Shown one piece after another: positions 30,374-60,724 of a DNA stretch of 64,000 nt. This DNA is from Hepsetus odoe. Taxonomy: Eukaryota > Chordata > Actinopteri > Characiformes > Hepsetidae. Made by a program: the position numbers and the translations under genes. Every line of letters begins with the position of its first letter. Position 1 is the first letter of the stretch. Under the pieces are notes generated by a model. That model was not told where the DNA came from, ran no database searches, and saw only the letters and a program-made list of their open reading frames with translations. The DNA lies in the NCBI GenBank assembly GCA_017165825.1, contig CM029374.1, positions 3,329,209 to 3,393,208 on the forward strand. Direction: 5' to 3'.

Positions 30374-33300
30374 GCTGAGGTTGAATTACGTTGTGTCTCG
30401 CAATGACAAGAATAGTCACTTTTGCTTTCACTTTTAAAGCAGAACTCCTTGGGAAATGGCCCTGATTATCACACACATTGTATCATGTTGTTTGAGAAGA
30501 ATGAAATACTTAAGATAAACTACAACTGCACAAATTGGGCATAAAATGTGATGTCGCGTGTAATTAAAATGTGACAAGAAACTTTTTTTTTTTTTTTTTT
30601 TTTTTAAATCAAAATAATGTGTCTTCCTAAGTTTGTAATAAGTAGAGGTGGTATTTAAGGTGGATGCACTTTGACAGTGACTCCAGTGACCTCTCCATGC
30701 TACACTGTGCTGCCAGTAATGATGATAGACGAGGGTTTGGGGCCCTTTGTTACAGTAAAATGATGCTACAAAGACAATTAATGCAATTATATACTCCCAG
30801 CTCTGTGCCAGCAGCTTGGAGAAGGCTTTTTCAGCATGACCGTGCCGCCTGTACACAGTGTAAGGTTCATAAAGACGTCATTTGTGGAGCTTGTTGTGGT
30901 GAACTACTGTGACCCACATACAGAGACTTGACCTCAGCCCAAGTGAACCTTTTAATGAATTGAAACACAGAATATAAGCCAGGCTTCCTTGTCTGACATC
31001 AGTGCCTGGCCTCACAAATTCAGTCTGAATGGACGCAAATGATCAGAGACACACTGAGAAATCTTGTGAAAAGGTTTCACAGGCAAGAGCGGTCCATTAG
31101 AGCCGCAAAGGGTCGGCCAACTCCATGCCAACACCCATGGTTTGGGGACGGGATGTCCGGCAAGCTCATACATTTGTGCAGATCAGGTGTTGACCACAGA
31201 CCCCTTTCTATAAAAACAATCAATATGATCAATAATATAGTCAGATGAGCTATTTTATATTAATGCCTCTCGCATTCTCTCTCTCTCTCTCACACACTTT
31301 TTTAAAAGCCTGAAATGCAAATATTTTTGTTCATTTTATTCTTGTGTGTTGCAATTAAAAGACCAATGTTGGTCAAATGAATATGTATTTAATGTTAATT
31401 AAATACATATTAAGTGAAAGGTGCTTTAAGGGTTAAGATGAGTTTAACGTTCTCTTTTTAGGGCTGTGTTGTCGAAGCCTGAAGGATAAAAAGATCCTCA
31501 TGAAGATGGGTTTGGGCCTGGTGCTGGCGGGACACTTCAACTTCTTGCTCGGGGCACTCGTCCAAGGGGCCGTGCTGAGGGATGTGAAAGTGAGCACTCA
31601 GCTTGTCACCATTGAGTACGCGACGTCCAACATCCTCGCTCTTGTAGCTGGACTGATGGTAAGGATGAGCATCTTCTCTGGTGTTCATTATCATTGTCGT
31701 TTCATTATCCTGCACCTGGTGCCTGATAATGCCCGGCCTCATGTGGCAAGAATATGCAGGCAGTTTCTGGAGGATGAAGGAATTGATACCATTGACTGGC
31801 CTCCACGCGTGCCTGACCTAAATCCAGTAGAACATCTCTGGGACATCATGTTTAGGTCCATCCGACTCCGCCAGGTTGCACCTCAGACTGTCCAGGAGCT
31901 CAGTGATGCCCTGGTCAGGATCTGGGAGGAGATACTCCAAGTTGTCAGACATGCATACAAGCACTTGGGGGCCATACAAACTACTGAGAACCATTTTGAG
32001 TTGCTGTAATGACATTTCAGCCAATTGACTCGCCTGCCACATCATTTTTTCAGTTTAAATGTCTTGGTGACTTCAAATTAAGTTTTCATTTTCAGCATCC
32101 TTTTGTTCCTAACACATCACCCATTCCACATCAGTACAGATATCCAATATGATTTCTACTTCCAGTTGAGATCTGATATGTTTTCAGTCTGTTCCTTTTT
32201 TTTTTAAAAAGAGCAGTGTATAAGATTAACAACAAATCTGTGTTAGGTGTTCCATTTATTTCTCAAATATTTAAACTTAAATTAAAACTATTCTAATATT
32301 CGCAGTGTTGGAGATTTATCAGTCTACACCCCTCTTCGGGATTTTAGAGGCTTCAACTGGTCATTTATAACCATGCACTCATTTAACATTCAAAGATAGA
32401 TGATAAGCTATAATGCACTTCTTTACTCTCAAATAACAAAAATAACATGATGAATAATATATACTGAATTAGAAAACCCTTAGATGAAGCGAGAGTGACA
32501 GCTTGTCATTGTGAAGCATGGCGCAGCACACAGTGAACCATAACGCAATGCAGCCTCTGCTTTTAACCCACACACATATGCGGGCAGCTATTTAAATCAC
32601 CCAGAGAGCAGTGAAGGGGACGGTACCTTGCTCAAGGGTACCTCAGGGCAACATACCGATCTGGGGTTCGAACCCATGACCTTCCAATCCTGGGGCCTAG
32701 TCCTAAACCACTAAACCACCGCTGACCTTGATGGTGAGATTCCTACTTTACGCTGTGGACTTTAGGCCCCGCCCTCTTTGTACACATTCTGATGAGTGAT
32801 GAGGTTTGATAATGGGAAGTAGATTAATTTACACAAGTATTAAATGTCCAGTGTTTCACATGAAAACTGAATCTCTACACACTGTACAATCTGTCGTTTT
32901 CTTTTGGTTACCGTGCTGTGACCTGCAGGCAATAATTGGTGGAATCTCAGCCATCGTCCTGTCCAAAAACATGAAAAACCAGCCTTTGGTAAGTTGAATA
33001 CAAGTACAAATGGTATGCATGTTTCTGCTAAATCTCTCTATAATGCAGATTTTTATGTAATTATTATAATTATTATTTTGGAAAGTATTGTTTAAATGTG
33101 CAAAAGTTAGACGCTGATTTAGAAAAATCAGTAATAAATCATGAATATGTGATTTAAGGTACTTCAGACTCTGTTCAGGGATTCCCGGGAAAATGAGTAG
33201 TTTCTGTTTAGTTTGGTTTGGTGAATTGATGCCTCATTAGGTCCGATCAGATGCTGCCTGAAGGAAGTGTACAGATCACTATGTGATGGCTTGGTGGAAC

Positions 33301-35389
33301 TAAACCTGTATTTTATAATAAACCAGCCCAACACATCAAAAGATAACTTCTTCCTTTTATTTAATGAATTTTTATGTGAATTTATTCTGATATATTTTGT
33401 TATTGGAGTAAATAAAGTTTTAAACAATTTGCTTAAGACTTTTGCACCGTACTATATGGATTGGAAACAAATTTTACTCTGATAACGAGCAAAGACTTTT
33501 TCAGTGTCAGGATGTTCTCGCTGTAGTTAAGAACTGCAGAAGCAAAGCCTACGTTGTTAACTGACGTTTTCTATCACTTTCTATAACCTACATATGAAAA
33601 TCTACAAGAGGTTTGGGCATGATGACCCAAGGTTTGGTGATGTATTTCAAGTGACTGCCAACTAGCTGATTTTGTTAGCAGCCTGGGCGCTCAAGTTCTA
33701 AACTTGTCCAAACTAAAGATGTCCAAACATAACTTTTGACAACATTTAATGGGGTACAGGTAGTTCAGCTTGTTGCTTACCTTGTTTCTTATCCATCCCC
33801 TGCAGATGTGGTCGTTACTGGTGATGAGCTTTTTGGCTCTTCTCTTTGGCTTCGCCTCTGCTGTGAGCATCACTGCCTCGATGGTAAAAGCCATCATTAA
33901 CAGTGGGTCGAGTCTACTGACGCAGTGCAATCTGAGCGGCAACATCACCATCTACAGCATCACCAACGAGTGCCCGTTTGACCCCACACGTATATACGTA
34001 AGTTGAGGCTTGATTTGTTTTAATCTAGCTGGAGAACTTGACCCACCTGCATGGAGCATGGTTTACCATTGGGCTGAATGCAGAAGAAGTAGGTTTTAAT
34101 AATAAAAGCATCTATGTTTAGAAAAATACCCAGATAAACGGCTTGTGCTGGCAGAAAAAAAAGCAGTGGTGGCCTAGTGGTTAGCGGCTAGTTCCCAGGA
34201 TCAGAAGTTTGTGGGTTCGAATTCCGAACCAGTAGGTTGCCTCAAAGTACCCTTGAGCAAGATTCCGTCCCCATCACTGCTTCCCGGGCGCTGGATGTAG
34301 CTGCCCCCTGCTGCACGTGTGTGTACGGGTCAACTGCAGAGGGTGGAGCACTGGTGACCCAGTGTTTAGTTATTAGGCAGAGCAGAAGGTCTTGCGTTCG
34401 AATCCCAGACCATTAGGTTGCCCTCAGATACCATATGCAGTAAGGTATCATCCCCATTACTGCTCTCTGGGCGATTTAAGTAGCTTGCACGTGTGTATGG
34501 GTGAAATACAAAGGAAGCATTTGGTTGTGTCGTGCTGTGCGATGTTTCCCGATGATAGTCACTTTCACTTCTTCACTTCTTCTTCCCAATGGAGCTAAAT
34601 ATCACTCTGTCTGGACATATGGATTTGAATTTAGGCCAAACTTTAATGCTCAGTGTGATTTATATTCCTTTCATACTCTCTAGGGCTGAACAGTATGTAA
34701 AAATACTGCATTGCAGGTCTGTAGCACTTGGTTAAAAGTCTGCGTTACTTTGTACAAGCTCAGATTCATAGGGTTTTTGAGTTCTCCACTTCAATGAAAC
34801 ACGCAACGAAACATCTGAGGGTTGTCAGGATTTGCACTGGTCCACAGTATAGCTGTACAAACCATTCACAGCACATTGGATAGTTCCACTACACTTAAAA
34901 ATAATCATTTATGTTGTTTTATTTATTGTTACATCGTGTCATCTCTCTCTTCCTGCAGAGCACAACTCTGATTCTTTGGGGGCTGCTGATCATCATGTCT
35001 CTGGTGGAGGTGGTGTTTTCTTGCCGTTGTTTTGTTGCCTCCACTGCTTTCCTGCGGCTTCCATGCCCCTGGAGAAGGAGACCTGTCAACGCCAAAAAGG
35101 TACATCACTTTGTTTCGAAGTCCTTTAACCACTGCAGCTCTTCTAAACCACCGTTCTTTGGCTCCTGAACTGCTCACGTGCATTTTATTTCAGCTGTGAA
35201 TGCCTTTATTTTTATGATGGTGTTAATTGCCCTTTTTTGCCTCTGGGGGATTCTCAGGTACGTATCAGCTTACCGGACAGGGATGCACGTGTGTCACATG
35301 TTACCAACCCAGAAGATCATGAACTAATGGAGCAACATGTCCCTCTCAACCCAGCCACACCCACCCAGGTGACCAGTGATTGGTTGTGA
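25427..35389 (+). CDS. tmem54: tmem54: transmembrane protein 54 (6 coding exons)
   Basis: Small four-pass membrane protein; the mammalian orthologue's molecular function is little known. The six exons join to 726 nt (241 residues; human about 222). Membrane segments fall at about residues 16-40 (KMGLGLVLAGHFNFLLGALV), 55-80 (SNILALVAGLM then AIIGGISAIVL), 90-115 (LLVMSFLALLFGFASAVSIT) and 155-175 (TLILWGLLIIMSLVEVVFSC). The family signature ECPFDPTRIYSSTLILWGL-like is present at exon 4/5 (NECPFDPTRIY then STTLILWGL). The exon 2-4 loop and NECPFDP lie between the third and fourth segments. All junctions are in frame. A duplicate tmem54 copy elsewhere in the genome is possible in teleosts. Confidence 0.9.
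26650..28320 (-). mobile_element. Decayed Tc1/mariner-type transposon in tmem54 intron 1
   Basis: Minus-strand transposase relic: TLEGPDGWARGWISNGHRAP, GGVLLWAGVIKDELDGPF, LKINSQTYCRYLE, then a broken DNAPSHA/SPDLNP part and IMTVIEKKGGY at the end. A family A SINE is inserted at 27632-27892. The same family lies inverted at 24150-24890. Confidence 0.85.
27632..27892 (+). mobile_element. tRNA-derived SINE (family A), full-length
   Basis: Best copy in the window: A-box region TGGCCTAGCGGTTAGGGCG, B-box GGGTTCAAACCCC, core GAGGTACCCTTGAGCAAGGT, tail ending TGTCACTTTCACTTTCACT. Nested in a Tc1 relic. Confidence 0.92.
28321..29185. other. tmem54: tmem54 intron 1 segment without features
   Basis: Short CA tract near 28613-28629; otherwise nothing recognised. 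The same holds for 25440-26640 and 29290-30190 of this intron. Confidence 0.55.
29190..29288 (-). mobile_element. tRNA-derived SINE (family A), partial
   Basis: Minus-oriented core from GCCCGGGGAGCAGCGACAGG to the decayed head; both ends lost. Confidence 0.75.
30195..30434 (+). mobile_element. tRNA-derived SINE (family A) with expanded GT repeat
   Basis: Plus-oriented, B-box GGGTTCAAAGCCC; the short GTGTG run of the family is expanded to about 24 GT units (30321-30368). Confidence 0.85.
30581..30605 (+). repeat. Poly(T) tract
   Basis: Twenty-five T bases in tmem54 intron 1; possibly the tail of a minus-oriented retroelement. Confidence 0.85.
30690..31035 (+). mobile_element. Transposase relic of a Tc1/mariner-like element
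   Basis: Fragment reading FQHDRAACTQCKVHKDVICG, then sequence corresponding to a damaged P-L-N-P catalytic part and a tail (CCAGTGCCTGGCCTCACAAA-like). Heavily decayed. Confidence 0.5.
31462..31658 (+). CDS. tmem54: tmem54 coding exon 2
   Basis: LCCRSLKDKKILMKMGLGLV and the first membrane segment, then VSTQLVTIEYATSNILALVA. Acceptor TCTCTTTTTAG, donor GTAAGG. The frame stays open past the donor into a Tc1 element. Confidence 0.9.
31685..32221 (+). mobile_element. Tc1-like transposon 3' fragment in tmem54 intron 2
   Basis: Codes an intact transposase C-terminus: DNARPHVARICRQFLEDEGI, RVPDLNPVEHLWD, then to a natural stop at 32009. The second D and the E are 34 residues apart, the Tc1 DD34E pattern. 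The right end runs to a GAGCAGTGTATAA terminus; the left half with the first catalytic D is missing. It starts about 25 bases after the exon 2 donor. Confidence 0.9.
32491..32726 (-). mobile_element. tRNA-derived SINE (family A)
   Basis: Minus-oriented, nearly full, head TGGTTTAGTGGTTTAGGACT and B-box GGGTTCGAACCCC in complement; tmem54 intron 2. Confidence 0.88.
32929..32988 (+). CDS. tmem54: tmem54 coding exon 3
   Basis: Twenty codons, AIIGGISAIVLSKNMKNQPL, closing the second membrane segment (human SGIAAIVLSRYL). Phase 0 both sides. Confidence 0.92.
33150..33450. mobile_element. Possible MITE-like element in tmem54 intron 3
   Basis: Ends in CTTAAGACTTTTGCACCGTA, like the terminus of the element at 42946-43495; the left end is less clear. 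Low support. Confidence 0.3.
33806..33997 (+). CDS. tmem54: tmem54 coding exon 4
   Basis: Third membrane segment and extracellular/lumenal loop with sequon NIT/NLS and NECPFDPTRIY. Phase 0 both sides; donor GTAAGT. Confidence 0.95.
34162..34580 (+). mobile_element. Two family A SINEs in tandem
   Basis: First copy 34162-34341 with head GTGGTGGCCTAGTGGTTAGC loses its 3' tail; the second (34342-34580) begins at once with a decayed head and B-box CGTTCGAATCCC. In tmem54 intron 4. Confidence 0.85.
34959..35099 (+). CDS. tmem54: tmem54 coding exon 5
   Basis: Fourth membrane segment (LWGLLIIMSLVEVVFSCRCF) and the start of a basic cytoplasmic tail (PWRRRPVNAKK). Confidence 0.92.
35258..35389 (+). 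CDS. tmem54: tmem54 coding exon 6 (terminal)
   Basis: VRISLPDRDARVSHVTNPED, then HELMEQHVPLNPATPTQVTS and DWL-stop. The tail is weakly conserved, so it rests on frame and splice site. Confidence 0.8.
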   Translation, partial: VRISLPDRDARVSHVTNPEDHELMEQHVPLNPATPTQVTSDWL

Positions 35390-35620
35390 GCCAAAGGTCC
35401 ACTTCACTTGAGCTATTGGTCGAGACTGCATGTTTTGAGTACCAGATCCGTCAGTGTCCGGTGGTGGTGATCAGGACTCAATTCCTTGTTGAAATGTATT
35501 CGTTCCCATGTTCAAGAACAAAAAAAATCTGGTTTATAACAATAGGAATCAAGGATTACAAAGAACGTGTTGCCACAACTCATATTAGGTTTATATATCT
35601 GCATCCTGGTATATATATCA

Positions 35621-35626
35621 AATAAA
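35621..35626 (+). terminator. tmem54: Candidate poly(A) signal of tmem54
   Basis: AATAAA about 230 bases after the stop; another AATAAA follows at 35718. Confidence 0.45.
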
Positions 35627-35729
35627 TAATCCTAGATCAGCAATTTTCCACCAACAGGGAGCAGGTTCTTTAGGATTCTTATAAGCTGGGTGATGGAAGA
35701 GGGGCCTACGCTACAGAAATAAACAATGT

Positions 35730-38700
35730 GTCTTGTTTCTAGCTGGGAACCGACTTTTCTGGTTCCAAATTTTATTTATTCTAGCTTGAAACTCTCAGAA
35801 TGGTGAACCAAAGCCTGGTTTCCTGTTGGTGGGAAAGGCACTTAGTCCTGAGTTTCTCTGATCTAGTGATTATAAGGGTTTGGTTTCAGCCACAGTTAAA
35901 CCAAGCATCATCTTCCTGGTGTTCAGTTGCAAACTGTAGCTCCTCTGTTTAATATTAGCCATCCTCTTAGCCTTTATCAGTGGTCTTTTACTGACCACAA
36001 AGCTCTTACTGCCTGGATATTTTAGTTGTGGACTAAAGTATAAACTCCTGTAAGTCAACTGTGTCTGAACTGTACGCTACATGACCCACCACGATCGCTT
36101 TAATTATTATTAGAGATTGGTTAACCATCCAGATAATGTCTCGTCAACTGCAGCCACTATGTGATAAGTGATAATGAGGAAATCTCGGGTTAGAGGAAAG
36201 TGATAAATCATGCAAGAACACTGAACTGTCTGTTCTAACCTGCATAATGAAGCTAACTTGTGTGTATCGACGACCGTACACTGATACAGAATGTGATGTT
36301 GAAAGATTAGTCTCCCGTGTTCAGTTAGAGTGATACTGAGTATGTTATCATGCACACCAATAATAGCAATGACCCAGATTTTGTGGGTTCATCCCCTTTA
36401 CTAGATGAGTTGAGACCATGACTATAGAAGGGAAGAGATCATTAGGTGGGCAACTTTGGAAAAACCAAAAATACAAGTTTTCTAGAAGTACAGATATGTC
36501 TGTAAAAAAAAAAAAGATCTATAAAAGTCTAAAGAATAATTCTGTTACTTAGAAAAGAAGAGGCTTATAAATGTACTCCAAGTAAGTGGCTTTTGAATGA
36601 TGTTTCTACCGGCGTGCACAAAGCTGAACTTAACATTATATTAATATAAATTAGCTATTAAATTGTGTTCCAAAGTTCAGGGGAAAGCTGTTCTTGATGA
36701 AGTTCGGGGTTCGAATCCCAGACCAGTAGGTTGCACCGAGGTCCCCTTGAGGCACTCCCCTTTGGGCAGTGGTGACCTAGTGGTTAGGGAGTTGGGCACA
36801 GGATCGGAAGATTGTGGGTTCAAACCCCTCACCAGTAGGTTGCCCTTAGCTATCCTTGAGCAAGGTGCTGTCCCCGTCACTGCTCCCCAGGTGCTTTCAT
36901 AGCTGCCCCCTGCTGCACGGTGTTTGTGTGCATGGGTTAAATGCAGAGGTCCAATTTCGTTGTGGTTTGTTGTGTGTGCTGTGCTGTGACCTCGCAATGA
37001 CGAGTAGTCACTTTCACTTGAGCAATGTCCCGCTCCCATCACTGCTCCCCAGATGCTTTCAATAGCTGCCCCCTGCCGCACAGCGTGTGGGTGAAAAGCA
37101 GAGGAAGCATTGCATTGTTTCAGTGTGTGCTGTGCTGACAAAGGAAGGAAAGAAATGTCAGAAAAAGAAGTACTGGAAGCACAAACTGCAGAAAACTGTT
37201 AGTTTTTCCACCTCCTCACCATCTAAGGTTTCTAAGTTTTAGGACGTGTAAGGTAGAGATGGAAAAAGGACTTTCAGTCATTTCAGACTTGCTTGATTTT
37301 TATTTATTTCATATGTGTTTAGGTTATTCGTTTATTAAGTTCAGATGTGCATGCTAATATCTGTGGAACAAATTATTACGTAAATGTGATCGTTTTATTT
37401 CGTACTTATTGCTGCACTGGAACCGGGAAAACTGTAGAGCTGAAAAAAGGTGTTTGCTGTAGTGAGAGACTGAAAAAGAGGAAAGTTATTCATGTGTGGT
37501 AACTTGATCACTTGGATGAGGATATTTTTTCTGCCAGCACCATGTTACTCATTTGTATACGTTTATACTTGCATTGTTATTTCTGTTTTTGACAGTTTTG
37601 TTCAGTTTTATTTAAACATGTATGCTCTTTTATTAGTAGGTTTATTGTAAAAGTAAAGGTTACTTTTTTTTTTTTTTTTAATACCAATGATTTAAAAAAA
37701 AAAAAAATTTTATCAACCATTCAACATGAACATCGTTTAAAAGTCTTGTTTTCTTGGCAATTTTCTGTCCTTTATCAATTTAACAGTTTTGTCATTTTAT
37801 TAATACTTATTGAACAATGTAGATGCTGATATGAGTGTAAAAAACTATTTAAAAACTTTTGTAAAAAAAAAAAAAAGTTACAGCCTGATTTTGAAATATC
37901 CGCTTTAGAATAAATGACTTTTAACCGGAAAGTATCCGTTTGTAACTCTGTTGCTGCTTTTTTGTTTAGCACAATATTTGTTGCAGTCTATTGCAGACTC
38001 GGGAACTCGTTTCTGTTCAATTTATAGTTTTTACTTTCATGAGTGTCGATTCTCTCAGATTTTCTGCACGTTTACGGTCTTCTGTGGGTGTAGAGATTCT
38101 AAACTGGTCTCAGTCATGGCTTCTCACCAGGAGAACCTGATTTACTGCATCTAAGTTAGGATTTATTTTCCCAAATGTATTAGACCTCAGATGGACAGCC
38201 CTGGTCAAGGCCAGTGTCTCTCCTTTCTGCTCCAAGCAGCTGCTGTCTTGAAGGACACACTAATCTCTTGGTCTCATCAAAATGTATTATGATTTGTCGC
38301 TATTAACCCTTTTCCACCAACAGGGTCTCCGTTATGGGCCAGGCACCAAATTTTGAACCATTCTGAGCGATTTGACCAAAAAAGAAATTGGCTCAGAACC
38401 AGACCGAGCGTAGTCCTTCTCCATGTGTGCTGATCAGAATGACTCTAAACTGGTGGAAATGTTCTCAAACGAGTTCTTTGACCGGTTCCTGTTGGTAGAA
38501 TAAGGTTGTATGTGGCTAATTTCAGGCGAGGTGTTGAGGAAGATGCTTAATACCAAGCTGGATAAAGCATTTCAGAGAGCCATCTCAAACACAGAGAAAA
38601 ATTTTAGTTTCAGCTTTAACATGACAAGCAGTTTGAGTCTTTAGAAGAAATGCGTGAAAATAACACAAAATCATATTAATTACTAGGCCTTGAAATATAC

Positions 38701-39060
38701 ATATCAGCTGTAAGGCTACACAACGAAGAAGCTTCTCAAGACGCTCATGTTGCAAGTTTTCAGGCCCAAGTCTGTTTCACATCATGGAAAACTCAAGGAT
38801 GTTCCAAAGTGATTTACAAGAGTTTGCATTTTGCATTTAGAAGCTAGGAAGTATTAAAGGTGGCATTAAATCTGCAGCTATTTACCCTTTATCGAGGAAC
38901 TGTCAAAAAAAAAAAAGGTCAGTTTTTATGTAATTCTGGGTGGGCGGTTTGGTAAAAATGTAAATCTGTGACACATTAGTATCACAATGTCTTTTCTGAG
39001 ATGATGTGAATGAATTTATCACAAGCTTTTGTCATATTGTCCTCCCCAAATGCTGTTGTC
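35730..39060. other. Tail-to-tail spacer between tmem54 and lck
   Basis: Apart from nested SINEs (36690-37140) and T/A homopolymers (37665-37710, 37863-37876) I see no feature. No ORF here resembles a known protein. Confidence 0.55.
36690..37140 (+). mobile_element. Nested family A SINEs
   Basis: An older copy (36690-36751 and 37017-37140) is split by a younger plus-oriented copy (about 36764-37016). The word CTTGAG occurs on both sides of the insert as the likely target duplication, and the older core reads through if the insert is removed. Confidence 0.85.
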
Positions 39061-39063
39061 CTA

Positions 39064-39069
39064 GTTTAT
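39064..39069 (-). terminator. lck: Candidate poly(A) signal of lck
   Basis: AATAAA on the minus strand about 105 bases after the stop codon. Confidence 0.5.
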
Positions 39070-39173
39070 TCACTGCGCGTATAATCCCATCAGGAAGTGA
39101 AGAATTGGCTGCACTGTTGGTCTCTTCTGAGTCTTAAAAGTTCCTAGAAGGAAAGAAAGAGTGCTGGCAGGCC

Positions 39174-58622
<19,449 letters not shown>

Positions 58623-58794
58623 GGTGTCTGAGAACGTACAATGAAATATCAAAGGCATGCTACGGAAAACTGAAATGTTCTTGTTTTTGGAGGTTTATGG
58701 ATTTTGTAAACTGCATTTTATGTTGTCTCATTCCACCCCAAGTCCATACAGACCAAACATGAACATTAGGCCGCGAGAACAGCCCGTTTTTGAG

Positions 58795-58810
58795 TTTGTG
58801 ACGTCACAAA
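58795..58810. promoter_or_regulatory. lck: 16-bp palindrome with perfect CRE upstream of lck
   Basis: TTTGTGACGTCACAAA contains TGACGTCA, the full cAMP-response element. It is about 175 bases 5' of the lck start codon in a GC-richer patch (58770-58910). Promoter role inferred. Confidence 0.5.
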
Positions 58811-60312
58811 AACCAGAACACTGACGTGCGCAGCCCGCGTTCGTTTATTGCAGCTTCATCCGCCGCTGCTTTTTGCACGAGACTCCAAATCAGCCGCCAC
58901 GCGTAAAATGGGGCGTTTACTTTTTAGGATTTATTAGGCCAAAAATCGCAATTGGACCATGTAAAAATAGTCAAGTGAAGCTTATATTAAAGCACGATTT
59001 GAGTTCAGTCTCATCAAAGGCCACGGGCTTTATGCACATCCTGTCTTTCATTGAAACTCTAACGCTTCATCAAGATGAACGAAGCCCGATTTGAAAGTGG
59101 TTTTTCTTCTTTGCATTGTTTTGTGTATGAAACCTGCTCTTTGTTCCGACTGTTCTCCCAGCCTTTGAACAGCATATACAGTATATCAGGCAAGAAACAT
59201 TAACCCCTTAAACTCCAGTATCATTATGGCGTATTACAACCTTCATATAATACACATGAACCCTTCAAATGGCAATAAAGTTCAGTTTTACAGCATAAAA
59301 GGTGTTATATTATAAGCATTAATCCGTTCAAATCCAAAATCAGCGTAATTAAGAGTATAACACCCAGCATATCAAATAAAATTTGCCATTTAAAACACAA
59401 TATTGTAAACATTTCACAGTTTCACAATCATTATTCAATATACATCACCTCCCCTAAAATGAGGGACTGTTAGGATTTACGTTATTGCATACAGGACTCT
59501 ATAAATGAATTTACAATTTGTTTCGAATTTACATTATTACGTACATGGGTTTATTTTATGAAACAGAGATCTTTTGCAGGGGTTCTCTGCCTTTTCCCTA
59601 TAAATGCTGGGATAACTCCCACGATCCTAGAGTCCTAGTTAGTATAAACATCTAGGATAATAGATGGATGAGTTACAGAGTGTAAAGAGAGAGAGAGAGA
59701 GAGAATACGATGCTGTATATAGATTATTAATAACAACTCCAGGACTGTTAGTGAGTGTTTAGGCCCTATTATTCACCACTTATTAAATACTTTATTATTA
59801 ATAACTTCTTAAATATCTCAGTAAAACTGACCATCCGTTGTGAGAGTGAAGAACGGAAATGTGGGCCCACAGTGGGTTTGAGAAGTCCTGAGTGAAACAG
59901 AGGGCCACACATGCCAAGCAGTTCATTCAAGTCAAATAAATAACAATGACAAAGACATAAATGTCAAAGTCCATTGGATAAAATTGCAAGAGTAAGATCC
60001 AGTGATTAAAACTCTGCAACAACAATGAGTTCAATACCTCTGTCCCCTCTCTCTTTCCTCCGCTTAGTCTGTGAAGGAAGAGCGTTATTTAGAGCTGTTT
60101 GTTTGGGGACAGTTTGACAGTAAACTAAAGGGCTGGGCGACGTAGAGATGGTCTTTTTCTTGTTTAACTAAAGAAAAAAGCGAAACAAGCGTTGTGGTGG
60201 GATTGTTTGGTGCCATGTGTAAGTGCATAACACACGGGATTATAGTTGTGGCTCTTTATGGGGTCGGACTTCAAACTGGGAAGCATCCTTGGGAGTTCTG
60301 GGCTTTCGTGCT

Positions 60313-60341
60313 GCACACACACACACACACACACACACACC
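60313..60341 (+). repeat. (CA)n microsatellite
   Basis: About 14 CA units upstream of lck. Confidence 0.95.
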
Positions 60342-60569
60342 CACGTATACACACACATTGCTATTAATAGATGAATATTTTTTCTTCTACTGATGTATAT
60401 TTTCAGCATCTTTTCTGAGTTTATTTCCATTCATCGCTTTTATTTTTCATCATTGCACGTCTTCCCAACATCCAGACCCGTTACAGCCTAAATAGGCAAA
60501 AAATGGAAAAGACGTCCCTCTGTGTGTCCATCAGTGCAGGACAGATGGAAGGACACGTAAGAGAGAGGA

Positions 60570-60724
60570 CAGGGAGAGTGGACGGTGGAGTTCAGGGTGT
60601 GTTGAGTGTGATGTCCGTGACGGGAGAAGTTAATGTGGATTATTTTCAGTAGATTGTTTTTATTGGAGTTGAAGTTCGAGGCTTTAATAGTCTTTAATTC
60701 TATTAATATGGAGTGAGATTCAGT
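60570..60724 (+). repeat. Unnamed interspersed repeat, copy 2
   Basis: Second copy of the 46250-46436 repeat, shorter by internal loss of about 35 bases. Confidence 0.75.

Noticed and set aside
34929..35183. Minus-strand open frame of 84 codons
   Set aside because: Shadow of tmem54 exon 5.
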